A stretch of DNA of 5,548 nucleotides, taken from assembly GCA_009927065.1 (NCBI GenBank), contig RFNU01000212.1, positions 1-5,548 on the forward strand. The letters run 5' to 3'. The position numbers and the translations under genes are program-made. The stretch is from a bacterium (lineage in GTDB: Bacteria > Pseudomonadota > Gammaproteobacteria > Berkiellales > Berkiellaceae). This document shows positions 1 through 5,526 of the stretch, one piece after another (the stretch's first letter is position 1; the number at the start of each line of letters is the position of its first letter). The notes below the pieces were generated by a model, which was not told the DNA's origin, ran no database searches, and was given only the letters and a program-made list of their open reading frames with translations.

Positions 1-288
1 ACATGTTCACAAACTCTCTGCAATGTGCCATGCAGAATGTGTGCTAACACAGTTGAATGCGATGGAGTGCACGATCTTGGAGGATAAGCTAATTTTGATG
101 TTGGAGTAGGATCTAGAGTTGCCGGCGCAACTGCTTCAGCCAGAGATCTTTATGTTGCTGAAGATGGGTCGCAAAAAGAACCAGATTGCAAATCGCATTG
201 CCTTAGCAATTTAGTGGCGGGGGAATGTCACTTGATAGAGCACGTATACGCTAAAAGCCATGATGATCAACAGCAGCCGATTCTTTAA
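1..288 (+). pseudogene. possible decayed 3' end of an unidentified gene
   Basis: No intact gene is visible here. The plus frame that starts at base 1 is open to 84, meets one stop (TAA 85-87), then stays open to a TAA at 286-288. The first part is cysteine-rich (Cys codons at 4, 19, 31, 40 and 58). The second part reads as ordinary mixed-composition protein ending in a hydrophilic stretch (SHDDQQQPIL). There is no ATG or other convincing start after the internal stop, so the downstream half could not be expressed alone. The stretch looks richer in G+C than the genes to its right. I do not recognise the product. It may be the remains of a gene entering from the left, or chance openness. Confidence is low. 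Confidence 0.22.
115..140. repeat. 26-bp palindromic repeat, copy 1
   Basis: These 26 bases recur identically at 1270-1295. The core is a hairpin, AGTTGC-CGGC-GCAACT (119 region), with a 6-bp perfect stem and a CGGC loop, followed by a GCTTCAGC tail. Unlike copy 2, the bases to the left do not pair with that tail, so only the inner stem forms. It lies in gene-poor DNA, which suits a REP-like or small palindromic dispersed element. With only two copies seen, family membership is an inference. Confidence 0.6.
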
Positions 289-372
289 AGTCTCACAGTC
301 TCTGTCTACCTCAAGTTTTTTAGACAATGCTGGGTGGAGTATTTCGTAAGTTTTCGATAAAAATGAGTGGAT

Positions 373-394
373 ATAGTATAATTAACCATACTAT
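373..394. promoter_or_regulatory. dyad-symmetric candidate operator
   Basis: ATAGTAT (373-379) and ATACTAT (388-394) are perfect 7-bp inverted repeats separated by 8 bases. The site covers the best -10 candidate (TATAAT 377-382) and sits 25 bp before the nitroreductase start codon. A dimeric repressor bound here would block transcription. Nitroreductase genes are often controlled by HxlR-, TetR- or LysR-type regulators, but none is encoded in this window, so the regulator is unknown. AT-rich DNA produces such dyads by chance more often than average. Confidence 0.4.
377..382 (+). promoter_or_regulatory. -10 box, nitroreductase promoter
   Basis: A consensus TATAAT lies 37 bp upstream of the nitroreductase ATG. 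No good -35 hexamer is found 16-18 bp upstream (the bases around 353-360 are TTCGATAA), so the promoter would be weak or activator-dependent. A start point near 388-390 would leave a leader of about 30 nt holding the Shine-Dalgarno site. Confidence 0.4.
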
Positions 395-405
395 TTCATT
401 CACGC

Positions 406-410
406 AAGGA
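406..410 (+). promoter_or_regulatory. Shine-Dalgarno site that fixes the nitroreductase start
   Basis: AAGGA stands 9 bases before ATG 420. The in-frame upstream ATGs at 327 and 363 have no comparable site, and one of them precedes the likely promoter. Residues encoded before 420 also do not resemble the family's N-terminus, whereas MFIESLEHRYATKKF does. The start at 420 is therefore preferred over 327. Confidence 0.75.
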
Positions 411-419
411 TTGTTCAAT

Positions 420-1085
420 ATGTTTATAGAATCATTAGAGCATCGTTATGCTACTAAAAAATTTGATGAAAAAAGAAAAATATCCCAAGAACAGCTTGAT
501 CGCATTCTTGAAGCCGGTCGTTTGAGCCCCTCTTCGTATGGACTCCAACCTTATAGATTTGTTGTGATTGAGGATTACAAAACACGTCAAGAGATAAGTC
601 CTGCTTGTTATCAGCAGCCTCAAATCAATGCAGCTTCTCATTTAATACTTTTACAAGTCAGAAAAACCATTGATATTGCTTTTATTAACACTTATATCGA
701 ATTAATAGCAACAGAACGTTCCATGCCAATAGCATCATTAACAGAATTTAAAAACATGATTATAGGTTCGACTATTGGTCATCCACAAGCAGAGGTTTTT
801 AGCTGGAGTTCCAAACAAGCTTATATTGCCTTGGGTTTTATGATTTTTGCTGCTGCGTTAGAAAAAATTGATGCTTGCCCTATGGAAGGATTTCATGCAG
901 TTAACCTTGATGAGCTGTTAAAAACAGATGCTGATTATCAAACAGTAGCTTTATTGACCCTGGGTTATAGAGACTCCCAAGATCCTTTTGCTGATTTTAA
1001 AAAGGTTCGTTGGTCGCGCGAACATCTTGTTGTGAACTACCCATCCCCTAAAGAAGATGAGCTTCCGATTAAGCAACAGCAATAA
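420..1085 (+). CDS. NAD(P)H-dependent FMN nitroreductase, NfsB-like
   Basis: A 221-residue protein of the nitroreductase family: FMN-containing homodimers in the cytoplasm that use NAD(P)H to reduce nitroaromatics, quinones or related acceptors. E. coli NfsB is 217 residues, so this is full length. Family signatures are in order. The N-terminal HRYATKKF (8-15) and LSPSSYGLQPYRF (35-47) supply FMN phosphate and ring contacts. WSSKQAYIALGFMIFAAA (129-146) is the conserved central helix. CPMEGF (153-158) is the active-site loop. LGYRD (181-185) and KKVRW (194-198) close the fold. The family domain appears to end near VVNY (204-207). The last 14 residues (PSPKEDELPIKQQQ) lie inside a DNA repeat found again at 5458-5548 and may be an acquired tail. 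The true substrate cannot be told. It appears monocistronic, possibly repressed through the dyad at 373-394. No intrinsic terminator is evident after it. Confidence 0.9.
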   Translation: MFIESLEHRYATKKFDEKRKISQEQLDRILEAGRLSPSSYGLQPYRFVVIEDYKTRQEISPACYQQPQINAASHLILLQVRKTIDIAFINTYIELIATERSMPIASLTEFKNMIIGSTIGHPQAEVFSWSSKQAYIALGFMIFAAALEKIDACPMEGFHAVNLDELLKTDADYQTVALLTLGYRDSQDPFADFKKVRWSREHLVVNYPSPKEDELPIKQQQ

Positions 1086-1122
1086 TTCGCTGGTGTTTAA
1101 TCTTCTTTTTTGACGATTCATC
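1032..1122. repeat. 91-bp direct repeat, copy A (overlaps nitroreductase 3' end)
   Basis: This segment aligns without gaps to 5458-5548, with 85 of 91 bases identical by my count. It starts at the GTG codon for Val205 of the nitroreductase, covers the last codons and the TAA stop (1083-1085), and continues 37 bp into the spacer. The left border is sharp, because the sequences before 1032 and 5458 differ. The right border is unknown because the second copy runs off the window. All three differences within the shared sense codons change the amino acid (D/N, E/G, P/A), and the fourth site swaps the stop TAA for GGA. This is more like drift of a non-coding repeat than conservation of a peptide. 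Confidence 0.85.
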
Positions 1123-1261
1123 GAGCACAGCACCTTGGGATATTCCCAATGGTGGCTTACGCCGCTCTCCACGTTCTTTATCCTGAAGAGGTTTGGGTAG
1201 TACCAAAACAATTCCATCCCACAGTGCAACATTAATCTGTTAAATTATGTCAAGAGTTCCC

Positions 1262-1295
1262 CTGAAGCGAGAGTTGCCGGCGCAACTGCTTCAGC
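1262..1295. repeat. palindromic repeat, copy 2 (extended hairpin)
   Basis: Bases 1270-1295 are identical to 115-140. Here the hairpin is longer: CTGAAGC (1262-1268) pairs with GCTTCAG (1288-1294), and AGTTGC (1272-1277) pairs with GCAACT (1282-1287). That makes 13 base pairs with a 3-nt bulge (1269-1271) and a CGGC loop. No U-run follows, so it is not a standard terminator, though the structure could slow transcription or protect the 3' end of nitroreductase mRNA. The fuller stem suggests this copy is closer to an intact element than copy 1. Confidence 0.65.
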
Positions 1296-1355
1296 GACAC
1301 GAGTTCATGCGCTTTTCTCAAGCCTATTAAAAACTAATGCTAATTAATTTTTTTG

Positions 1356-1364
1356 TGTTAGAAT
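1356..1364 (+). promoter_or_regulatory. extended -10 promoter of the ATP/ADP translocase
   Basis: TGT followed by TAGAAT (1359-1364) matches the extended -10 pattern TGnTATAAT with one mismatch. No strong -35 hexamer lies 16-18 bp upstream, which is usual for extended -10 promoters. Transcription from about 1371 would give a leader of some 68 nt ending in GAGGT (1423-1427), the Shine-Dalgarno site 11 nt before ATG 1439. Confidence 0.5.
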
Positions 1365-1438
1365 AGATCCGTGTATCAATGTTGGCTGAATATCAGTAAG
1401 CTACATATTTTAATCAATAATCGAGGTAATAACTTTCT

Positions 1439-2968
1439 ATGAATAATAGTATCTCTGGTGTTTCAGCGTATGATCAAGCATCTGCAATGAGACGTTTTTT
1501 TTGGCCTATTTTTGGCGCTGAACATAAAAAGTTCTTGCCAATGACTTTTATTATTTCTTTAGTATTGTTTAATTTCACAATATTAAGAAATATGAAAGAT
1601 GCACTGATTGTAACAAGTTGTGGTTCTGAATTAACAACATTCTTGAAGTTTTACGCAGTAGCGCCTTCTGCTATCTTGTTTTTCGTCATCTATTCAAAGC
1701 TATCTAATGTGTTTTCATCGCAAACGATATTTTATGGCATTGTGACTTTCTTTTTAGGATTTTTTGGGTTATTTGCATTTGTGCTTTATCCTTATCAAGC
1801 ATATTTTCATCCGATCCAATTTGCTGATCAATTGATCCAAGCAGCTCCACGTTTGACGCAGTTTATTAACATGTTTAAGTTCTGGTCATTCTCGATATTC
1901 TATGTGATGGCAGAGCTTTGGGGTAGTGTTGTTGCAACATTTCTGTTCTGGCAGTTTGCAAACAGCATTACTAAAGTGCATGAAGCTAAAAGATTCTATG
2001 GACACTTTTACTTGTTAGCTAATTTAGCTACAGCCCTTTCAGGTGTTGCTGCTAAATATTTCGCTAAATTAGGTCGTCAAGCGAATCTCGCGGATCCGGT
2101 CGCTACTTATGCTATTACTTTATCTTATACTATTGGATGTTTTATTGTTGCTGGCATCATTGTTCTAGCGCTTTATAAGTATATGCAAGTTAATGTATTA
2201 ACAGATCCAGAACTTGTAGATCCGAATGAAAGCAAGCCTAAGAAGAGCAAAACAAAACTGTCTTTTTCAGATAGCATGAAAGTTATTTTCTCTTCACGCT
2301 ATTTAGCAATGTTAGCTATTATGGTTTTTGCTTACGGTGTCACCATTAACTTTGTTGAAGTGTCCTGGAAAAACCAAGTTAAACTAGCGTTCCCAAATCC
2401 AAATGATTATCAAAACTTCAATGGTGATTTCTTCTTCTACAATGGCATCTTCACCTTTTTTATCATCTTATTAGGTGGTTATGTTGTTCGTGTCTTAGGA
2501 TGGAGAATTGCAGCTCTTGCTACACCTATCATGATCGCTGTTACTGGATCAGCATTCTTTGCATTCATGATTTATAGAGAAGCTTTAGATCCATATTTAA
2601 TGGCTAATTTTGGTATGGGAGCGGTTTTATGCGCCGTGTATCTTGGGTCAGTTCAAAATATTCTTGCCAAAAGCACAAAATATGCTTTGTTCGATCCAAC
2701 AAAAGAAATGGCTTACATTCCTTTAGATAATGAATTAAAATCAAAAGGTAAAGCAGCTGTTGATGTTATTGGTGGGCGTTTAGGTAAAGCAGGCGGAGCC
2801 GGTATTCAACAAGCTATTATTCTTATCTATGGAAGCCTTGCTACAGCAACCCCGCTTATCGCTGGCTTGATGTTAATAGTATCTCTGATTTGGATTTATG
2901 CGGTTATTGATTTAAACAAGCTATTCCAAGCTGCGCTAGCTAAAAAAGAACAAGAAAAAACAGCATAG
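1439..2968 (+). CDS. tlc: ATP/ADP translocase (NTT/Npt family, Rickettsia Tlc type)
   Basis: A 509-residue inner-membrane carrier that exchanges host ATP for bacterial ADP (energy parasitism). Rickettsia Tlc1 is about 500 residues, so this is full length. About 12 hydrophobic segments are visible, near residues 34-50, 68-87, 97-117, 148-173, 190-207, 225-246, 288-308, 333-352, 357-378, 387-405, 455-474 and 474-492. A basic cytosolic-type loop (262-275, KPKKSKTK) follows segment 6. Strongly family-like blocks are FWPI..EHKKFLP (21-34), LRNMKDALIVT (49-59), AELWGS and FWQFANSITK.HEAKRFY (158-187), VLTDPEL (253-259), and FDP.KEMAYIPLD with GGRLGKAGGA (418-454). Lys53, Glu159, Glu307 and Lys450 appear to match the four charged residues known to matter in plant and bacterial NTTs (alignment from memory). 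The substrate could instead be another nucleotide, since paralogues carry GTP, UTP or NAD. It stands alone with its own promoter and terminator. Confidence 0.95.
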   Translation: MNNSISGVSAYDQASAMRRFFWPIFGAEHKKFLPMTFIISLVLFNFTILRNMKDALIVTSCGSELTTFLKFYAVAPSAILFFVIYSKLSNVFSSQTIFYGIVTFFLGFFGLFAFVLYPYQAYFHPIQFADQLIQAAPRLTQFINMFKFWSFSIFYVMAELWGSVVATFLFWQFANSITKVHEAKRFYGHFYLLANLATALSGVAAKYFAKLGRQANLADPVATYAITLSYTIGCFIVAGIIVLALYKYMQVNVLTDPELVDPNESKPKKSKTKLSFSDSMKVIFSSRYLAMLAIMVFAYGVTINFVEVSWKNQVKLAFPNPNDYQNFNGDFFFYNGIFTFFIILLGGYVVRVLGWRIAALATPIMIAVTGSAFFAFMIYREALDPYLMANFGMGAVLCAVYLGSVQNILAKSTKYALFDPTKEMAYIPLDNELKSKGKAAVDVIGGRLGKAGGAGIQQAIILIYGSLATATPLIAGLMLIVSLIWIYAVIDLNKLFQAALAKKEQEKTA

Positions 2969-3003
2969 TTTTTCTTTTTAGTTGTATTGCAATGAATTAA
3001 AGT

Positions 3004-3035
3004 AACCCTCCTTTTTCTTGAAGGAGGGTTTTTTT
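3004..3035 (+). terminator. intrinsic terminator of the translocase gene
   Basis: AACCCTCCTT (3004-3013) pairs perfectly with AAGGAGGGTT (3021-3030) around a 7-nt loop, and the U-run covers 3029-3035. It starts 35 bp after the translocase stop. This is a textbook Rho-independent terminator, and it separates the translocase from the ankyrin gene. Confidence 0.93.
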
Positions 3036-3073
3036 ATTTGCAAATTTTCTGCGCTCATCACTCTTTAACAATC

Positions 3074-3255
3074 GATCTTACTCCCATGATCCAGTTAGGA
3101 TCTGCGCAACTCAGAGAAGTTGCCGCTCAAACAAACCTGTTACTTTTTAGACTCAACTGCAGAGAGGCATTTCAATATATTTACTGTCATTTACTGAATT
3201 TAAATAGAGTATGTGCTAAGTAACTGTTAAATGTATCGAGAGATCATGCAAGATG
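3074..3255 (+). repeat. leader of the ankyrin gene; diverged direct repeat, copy A
   Basis: The spacer before the ankyrin gene is present again, diverged, at 5240-5383. The 3' part (3183-3255) aligns without gaps to 5311-5383, with 57 of 73 bases identical by my count. It includes the GAGAG ribosome-binding site and the start ATG. The 5' part matches at GATCTTA (3074/5240) and, 30 bases on in both, at GCGCA-CTCAGAGA (3104/5270). Copy A is 38 nt longer between these blocks and holds two CAGAGA motifs (3112 and 3160), which suggests an internal duplication. GCAACT (3106-3111) and AGTTGC (3118-3123) form a hairpin. TGC followed by TAAGTA (3214-3222 region) is a weak extended -10 candidate, conserved as TGC-TAGATA in copy B. 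Confidence 0.7.
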
Positions 3256-5160
3256 CCTGTATTAACACACGCACAAGAAGACCAATATCGCCAATCATTA
3301 GCCGATGCTTTTATCATAAAAACAGCTGATGGTATTTTGCCCTCCCCATTGTATTACTCTATGGTGTTACAAGCCACCTTGCCTGAAGGATGGAGTTGTG
3401 GGGTGGAGGCTAAGAGTGTTGGACCAGAGCAAAAACAGATTTTATTCATCAAAGATAAAAATGGCCAATCGAAAGCCATCAATTATTATTTTGCTCAGTG
3501 GAAGAATAAAAAAGAAGATATCCAAAAAAGAATGAGTGAGCAAACAGGGATGAGTCAAGAGTGGCTGGATATTATCAGACTGTTGTTTGCCCGGAGCAAT
3601 GCTGATGGGTTAGATTTATGTCTTTCATTAGCACAAGAAGGATGTACTGATTTTATCAAAGATGATAACAGCACTCTTGATAGAGAAGAGATAAAGCGTC
3701 AATGTGATAACTTACAACCAAATTTATTGGTTTTAGGGGCATATTATCAGCAAGTCCAAGAGTTTATTCTAAAAGAAATTAATCCTGGTGAAGGCTATTC
3801 TTATTATGAGGGAAAAGATTTTCCTTGCCAGCATGAGTTGATAGCTGAGATTATCCGCGGCAAGCATATAGAAATAGCAGGCTTGCCTCTAATGAGTATG
3901 AAGAGATTCCTTTATTGGTTAATTCAGCAAGGATGTGTTGAATCTTTAAAGGAGGTATTTAATCAAGATCCTGGCTTAATGAACTCATCCATAGGCGCTC
4001 GCCTTTCCTCCCCTCTTATGTTGGCCATCCGTTGTAATCAACGAGCAATAGTCGAGTTGCTTTTAGAGAAGGGTGCTGACGTTAATGCAATAGATAGTCG
4101 TAGCGAGACAGTGCTTATGCATGCAGCTGACGAGAAGGATTATCAAGATATAGTGAAAGTCCTTTTAGAGAAGGGTGCAGATGTGAAAGCAATAGATAGT
4201 CGTAGCAACACAGCACTTATGCATGCCGCTATCAATGATCATCAAGAGAGTGTGAAGTTTCTTTTAGATCATGGTGCTGAGGTTAATGCACAAGATGAGA
4301 ACGGTTGGACAGCTCTTGTACATGCAGCTTACGAGGGTCATCAAGAGAGTGTTAAGTTGCTTTTGAAGAAGAAGGGCGCTGATGTTAATGTACAAGATAC
4401 GTATGGTAAGACAGCGCTGATGCTTGCAGCAGAAAAGGGTCATCAAGAGAGTGTGAAGTTGCTTTTAGAGCGAGGTGCTGATGTTAATGTACAAGACAAA
4501 CATGGTCTGACAGCCCTTATGATTGCAGGTTACGGGGGTCATCAAGAGAGTGTGAAGTTGCTTATTGAGATGGGCGCAGAGGCTGATCCTAAAAAAAGAT
4601 ATGCAAGAGCTGCAGAATACGTAACATCATTACTCACTGATGAAAAAACATTCGAGTATTTAGCCAAAGCATTGGAACGTAACGATGATCGTTCGGCATG
4701 TGTCTTTTTGAATAGATTTTCAACTATTGATCTCAGTAATCCCAATATTGATTTTAAATCGTTACTGTTTAAGGTCGCAGCTTATGGTAAACCATCTACG
4801 CTCGATCTCCTTATGAAACGCAGCAGTCGATCAGAATGGTTGAAAAGTTACGATGATCCTATTAATAGAAAAGATCAACAAGACAAAACAGCATTGCATC
4901 ATGCTATTGAAAAGGGAAATGTTGAGATGATTGATGCCTTAGTAAAGAAGTATCGTGCTGATGTTCATGTGAAAGATAAGAATAGTGAAACCCCCATCGC
5001 TCTTGCTGAAAGATTAAAGCGAGGTGATATTGTGGAGCTTTTGAGAAACAGACCTGAGAGCTTTTTGACACAACAAATCTTATTCTTTCGCAGGGTCCTT
5101 GGCTGGAGTAAAGACAATACAGATCGTCCTGATGAAAGACCTCCTGAACATAAAATGTAG
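3253..5160 (+). CDS. ankyrin-repeat protein, candidate secreted effector
   Basis: A 635-residue protein. The N-terminal third (1-245) is soluble-looking, with no signal peptide or membrane segment, and I do not recognise its fold. Residues 252-447 hold six consecutive ankyrin repeats of about 33 residues, each with an LLLEKGADVN-like helix-loop and a T/S-ALMHAA-like start. The fourth carries one extra Lys (LLLKKKGADVN, 369-379). A helical linker follows. Two or three weaker repeats lie at about 502-532, 545-575 and 578-600. The tail (613-635) is hydrophilic, charged and proline-rich. Ankyrin repeats bind proteins; in intracellular bacteria such proteins are often delivered into host cells by type IV or type I secretion, but delivery is inferred here. 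The start at 3253 is set by GAGAG (3238-3242) 10 nt upstream; ATG 3246 is out of frame. It follows the translocase terminator, so it is transcribed separately. No terminator is obvious downstream. Confidence 0.9.
   Translation: MPVLTHAQEDQYRQSLADAFIIKTADGILPSPLYYSMVLQATLPEGWSCGVEAKSVGPEQKQILFIKDKNGQSKAINYYFAQWKNKKEDIQKRMSEQTGMSQEWLDIIRLLFARSNADGLDLCLSLAQEGCTDFIKDDNSTLDREEIKRQCDNLQPNLLVLGAYYQQVQEFILKEINPGEGYSYYEGKDFPCQHELIAEIIRGKHIEIAGLPLMSMKRFLYWLIQQGCVESLKEVFNQDPGLMNSSIGARLSSPLMLAIRCNQRAIVELLLEKGADVNAIDSRSETVLMHAADEKDYQDIVKVLLEKGADVKAIDSRSNTALMHAAINDHQESVKFLLDHGAEVNAQDENGWTALVHAAYEGHQESVKLLLKKKGADVNVQDTYGKTALMLAAEKGHQESVKLLLERGADVNVQDKHGLTALMIAGYGGHQESVKLLIEMGAEADPKKRYARAAEYVTSLLTDEKTFEYLAKALERNDDRSACVFLNRFSTIDLSNPNIDFKSLLFKVAAYGKPSTLDLLMKRSSRSEWLKSYDDPINRKDQQDKTALHHAIEKGNVEMIDALVKKYRADVHVKDKNSETPIALAERLKRGDIVELLRNRPESFLTQQILFFRRVLGWSKDNTDRPDERPPEHKM
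4006..4593 (+). repeat. in-gene tandem repeat of about 99 bp (ankyrin units)
   Basis: The six ankyrin units are also similar as DNA. The phrase CATCAAGAGAGTGT starts at 4240, 4339, 4441 and 4540, giving spacings of 99, 102 and 99 bp; the 102 comes from one extra Lys codon. A second phrase, ATAGATAGTCGTAGC, is shared by the first two units (4090 and 4192). Such DNA-level identity implies recent unit duplication or gene conversion, and the repeat number may vary between strains. Confidence 0.85.
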
Positions 5161-5457
5161 TTATGTCATGAGGGAGAGAAACTGACGTGGACTAGCTAAA
5201 ACTTATTCTGATACAAGCTTTATCTCGCTTAAGGAATTTGATCTTATCTACAGTGCATAGACACAATACGCGCACCTCAGAGAGGTATGTTAAGAACATT
5301 CCATATCCTCATTGTCATCAACTGAATTTAAACACAGTGCATGCTAGATAACGGGTAAATATATTGAGAGAGCATTCAAGATGGTTGAGTGAAATTTTTA
5401 GAAATCTTGGGTTATCAATCTTATGGTCATCGTTATCAATCAAGAAATGATTCAATC
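5161..5457. other. gene-poor region after the ankyrin gene
   Basis: No intact gene and no clear intrinsic terminator are seen. The first 70-80 bp show no recognisable structure. From about 5240 the DNA is a diverged copy of the ankyrin leader, ending in an ATG at 5381-5383. From 5389 a short open frame leads into the second copy of the nitroreductase 3'-end repeat. Confidence 0.6.
5240..5383 (+). repeat. diverged direct repeat, copy B of the ankyrin leader
   Basis: This matches 3074-3255 as described there, about 78% over the last 73 bp without gaps. The Shine-Dalgarno run GAGAGAG, the spacing and the ATG are retained. ACCTC (5274-5278) and GAGGT (5282-5286) form a small hairpin at the place where copy A has its own hairpin, although the paired bases differ. 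The ATG is followed after two codons by TGA, so the leader no longer drives a gene. Confidence 0.7.
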
Positions 5458-5526
5458 GTGAACTACCCATCCCCTAAAGAAAATGGGCTTGCGATTAAGC
5501 AACAGCAAGGATTCGCTGGTGTTTAA
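5381..5526 (+). pseudogene. gene remnant joining the leader copy to the nitroreductase-tail repeat
   Basis: The ATG of the leader copy reads ATG-GTT-GAG-TGA and stops. One frame over, a 45-codon open frame runs from GTG 5389 to TAA 5524-5526. Its second half, from 5458, encodes VNYPSPKENGLAIKQQQGFAGV, which matches the nitroreductase tail but continues five residues further because TAA is replaced by GGA. Its first half contains ILGY, faintly recalling the LGYRD block of nitroreductases, but is otherwise unrecognised. Adding one base near 5384-5388 would fuse the ATG to this frame. It is most likely the scar of a deleted or rearranged gene. A functional small protein starting at GTG is less likely. 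Confidence 0.4.

Larger units (their letters stand above)
1086..1438. other. gene-poor spacer with repeats and promoter
   Basis: A 353-bp spacer between the nitroreductase and the translocase. It holds the right part of the 91-bp repeat (to 1122), a small perfect inverted repeat TTGGGA-TAT-TCCCAA (1135-1149) without a U-run, the palindromic repeat at 1262-1295, and the translocase promoter (about 1356-1364). The nitroreductase frame stays open beyond its stop except for TAA 1098-1100. It includes an ATG at 1149 giving 28 codons to 1235, with no Shine-Dalgarno site. I do not recognise that peptide and read it as remnant sequence. Confidence 0.6.

Noticed and set aside
327..419. Upstream start for the nitroreductase at ATG 327 (31 extra residues)
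   Set aside because: ATG 420 has AAGGA at 9-nt spacing and the family-like N-terminus. The extra segment overlaps the promoter and dyad and has no family similarity.
1135..1149. TTGGGA-TAT-TCCCAA as a nitroreductase terminator
   Set aside because: The stem is only 6 bp and is not followed by a U-run; the preceding T-rich stretch is on the wrong side.
951..1232. 93-codon open frame on the minus strand
   Set aside because: It is mostly antisense to the nitroreductase 3' end and the repeat, has no convincing ribosome site, and its translation resembles no family I know.
3038..3223. 61-codon plus-strand frame starting at TTG, with AGGAGGG about 9 nt upstream
   Set aside because: The apparent ribosome site is the 3' arm of the translocase terminator. 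The frame lies in the ankyrin leader and is not preserved in the second leader copy.
3329..3535. 68-codon plus-strand frame inside the ankyrin gene
   Set aside because: It is an out-of-frame shadow within a clearly coding sequence, with no ribosome site and atypical composition.
4006..4593. Regularly spaced repeats that could suggest a CRISPR array
   Set aside because: The period of about 99 bp is in frame throughout and encodes ankyrin units; there are no unique spacers between short identical repeats.
4264..4745. Minus-strand open frames opposite the ankyrin repeats (4264-4446 and 4542-4745)
   Set aside because: They are by-products of the repetitive coding strand and show no independent coding signals.
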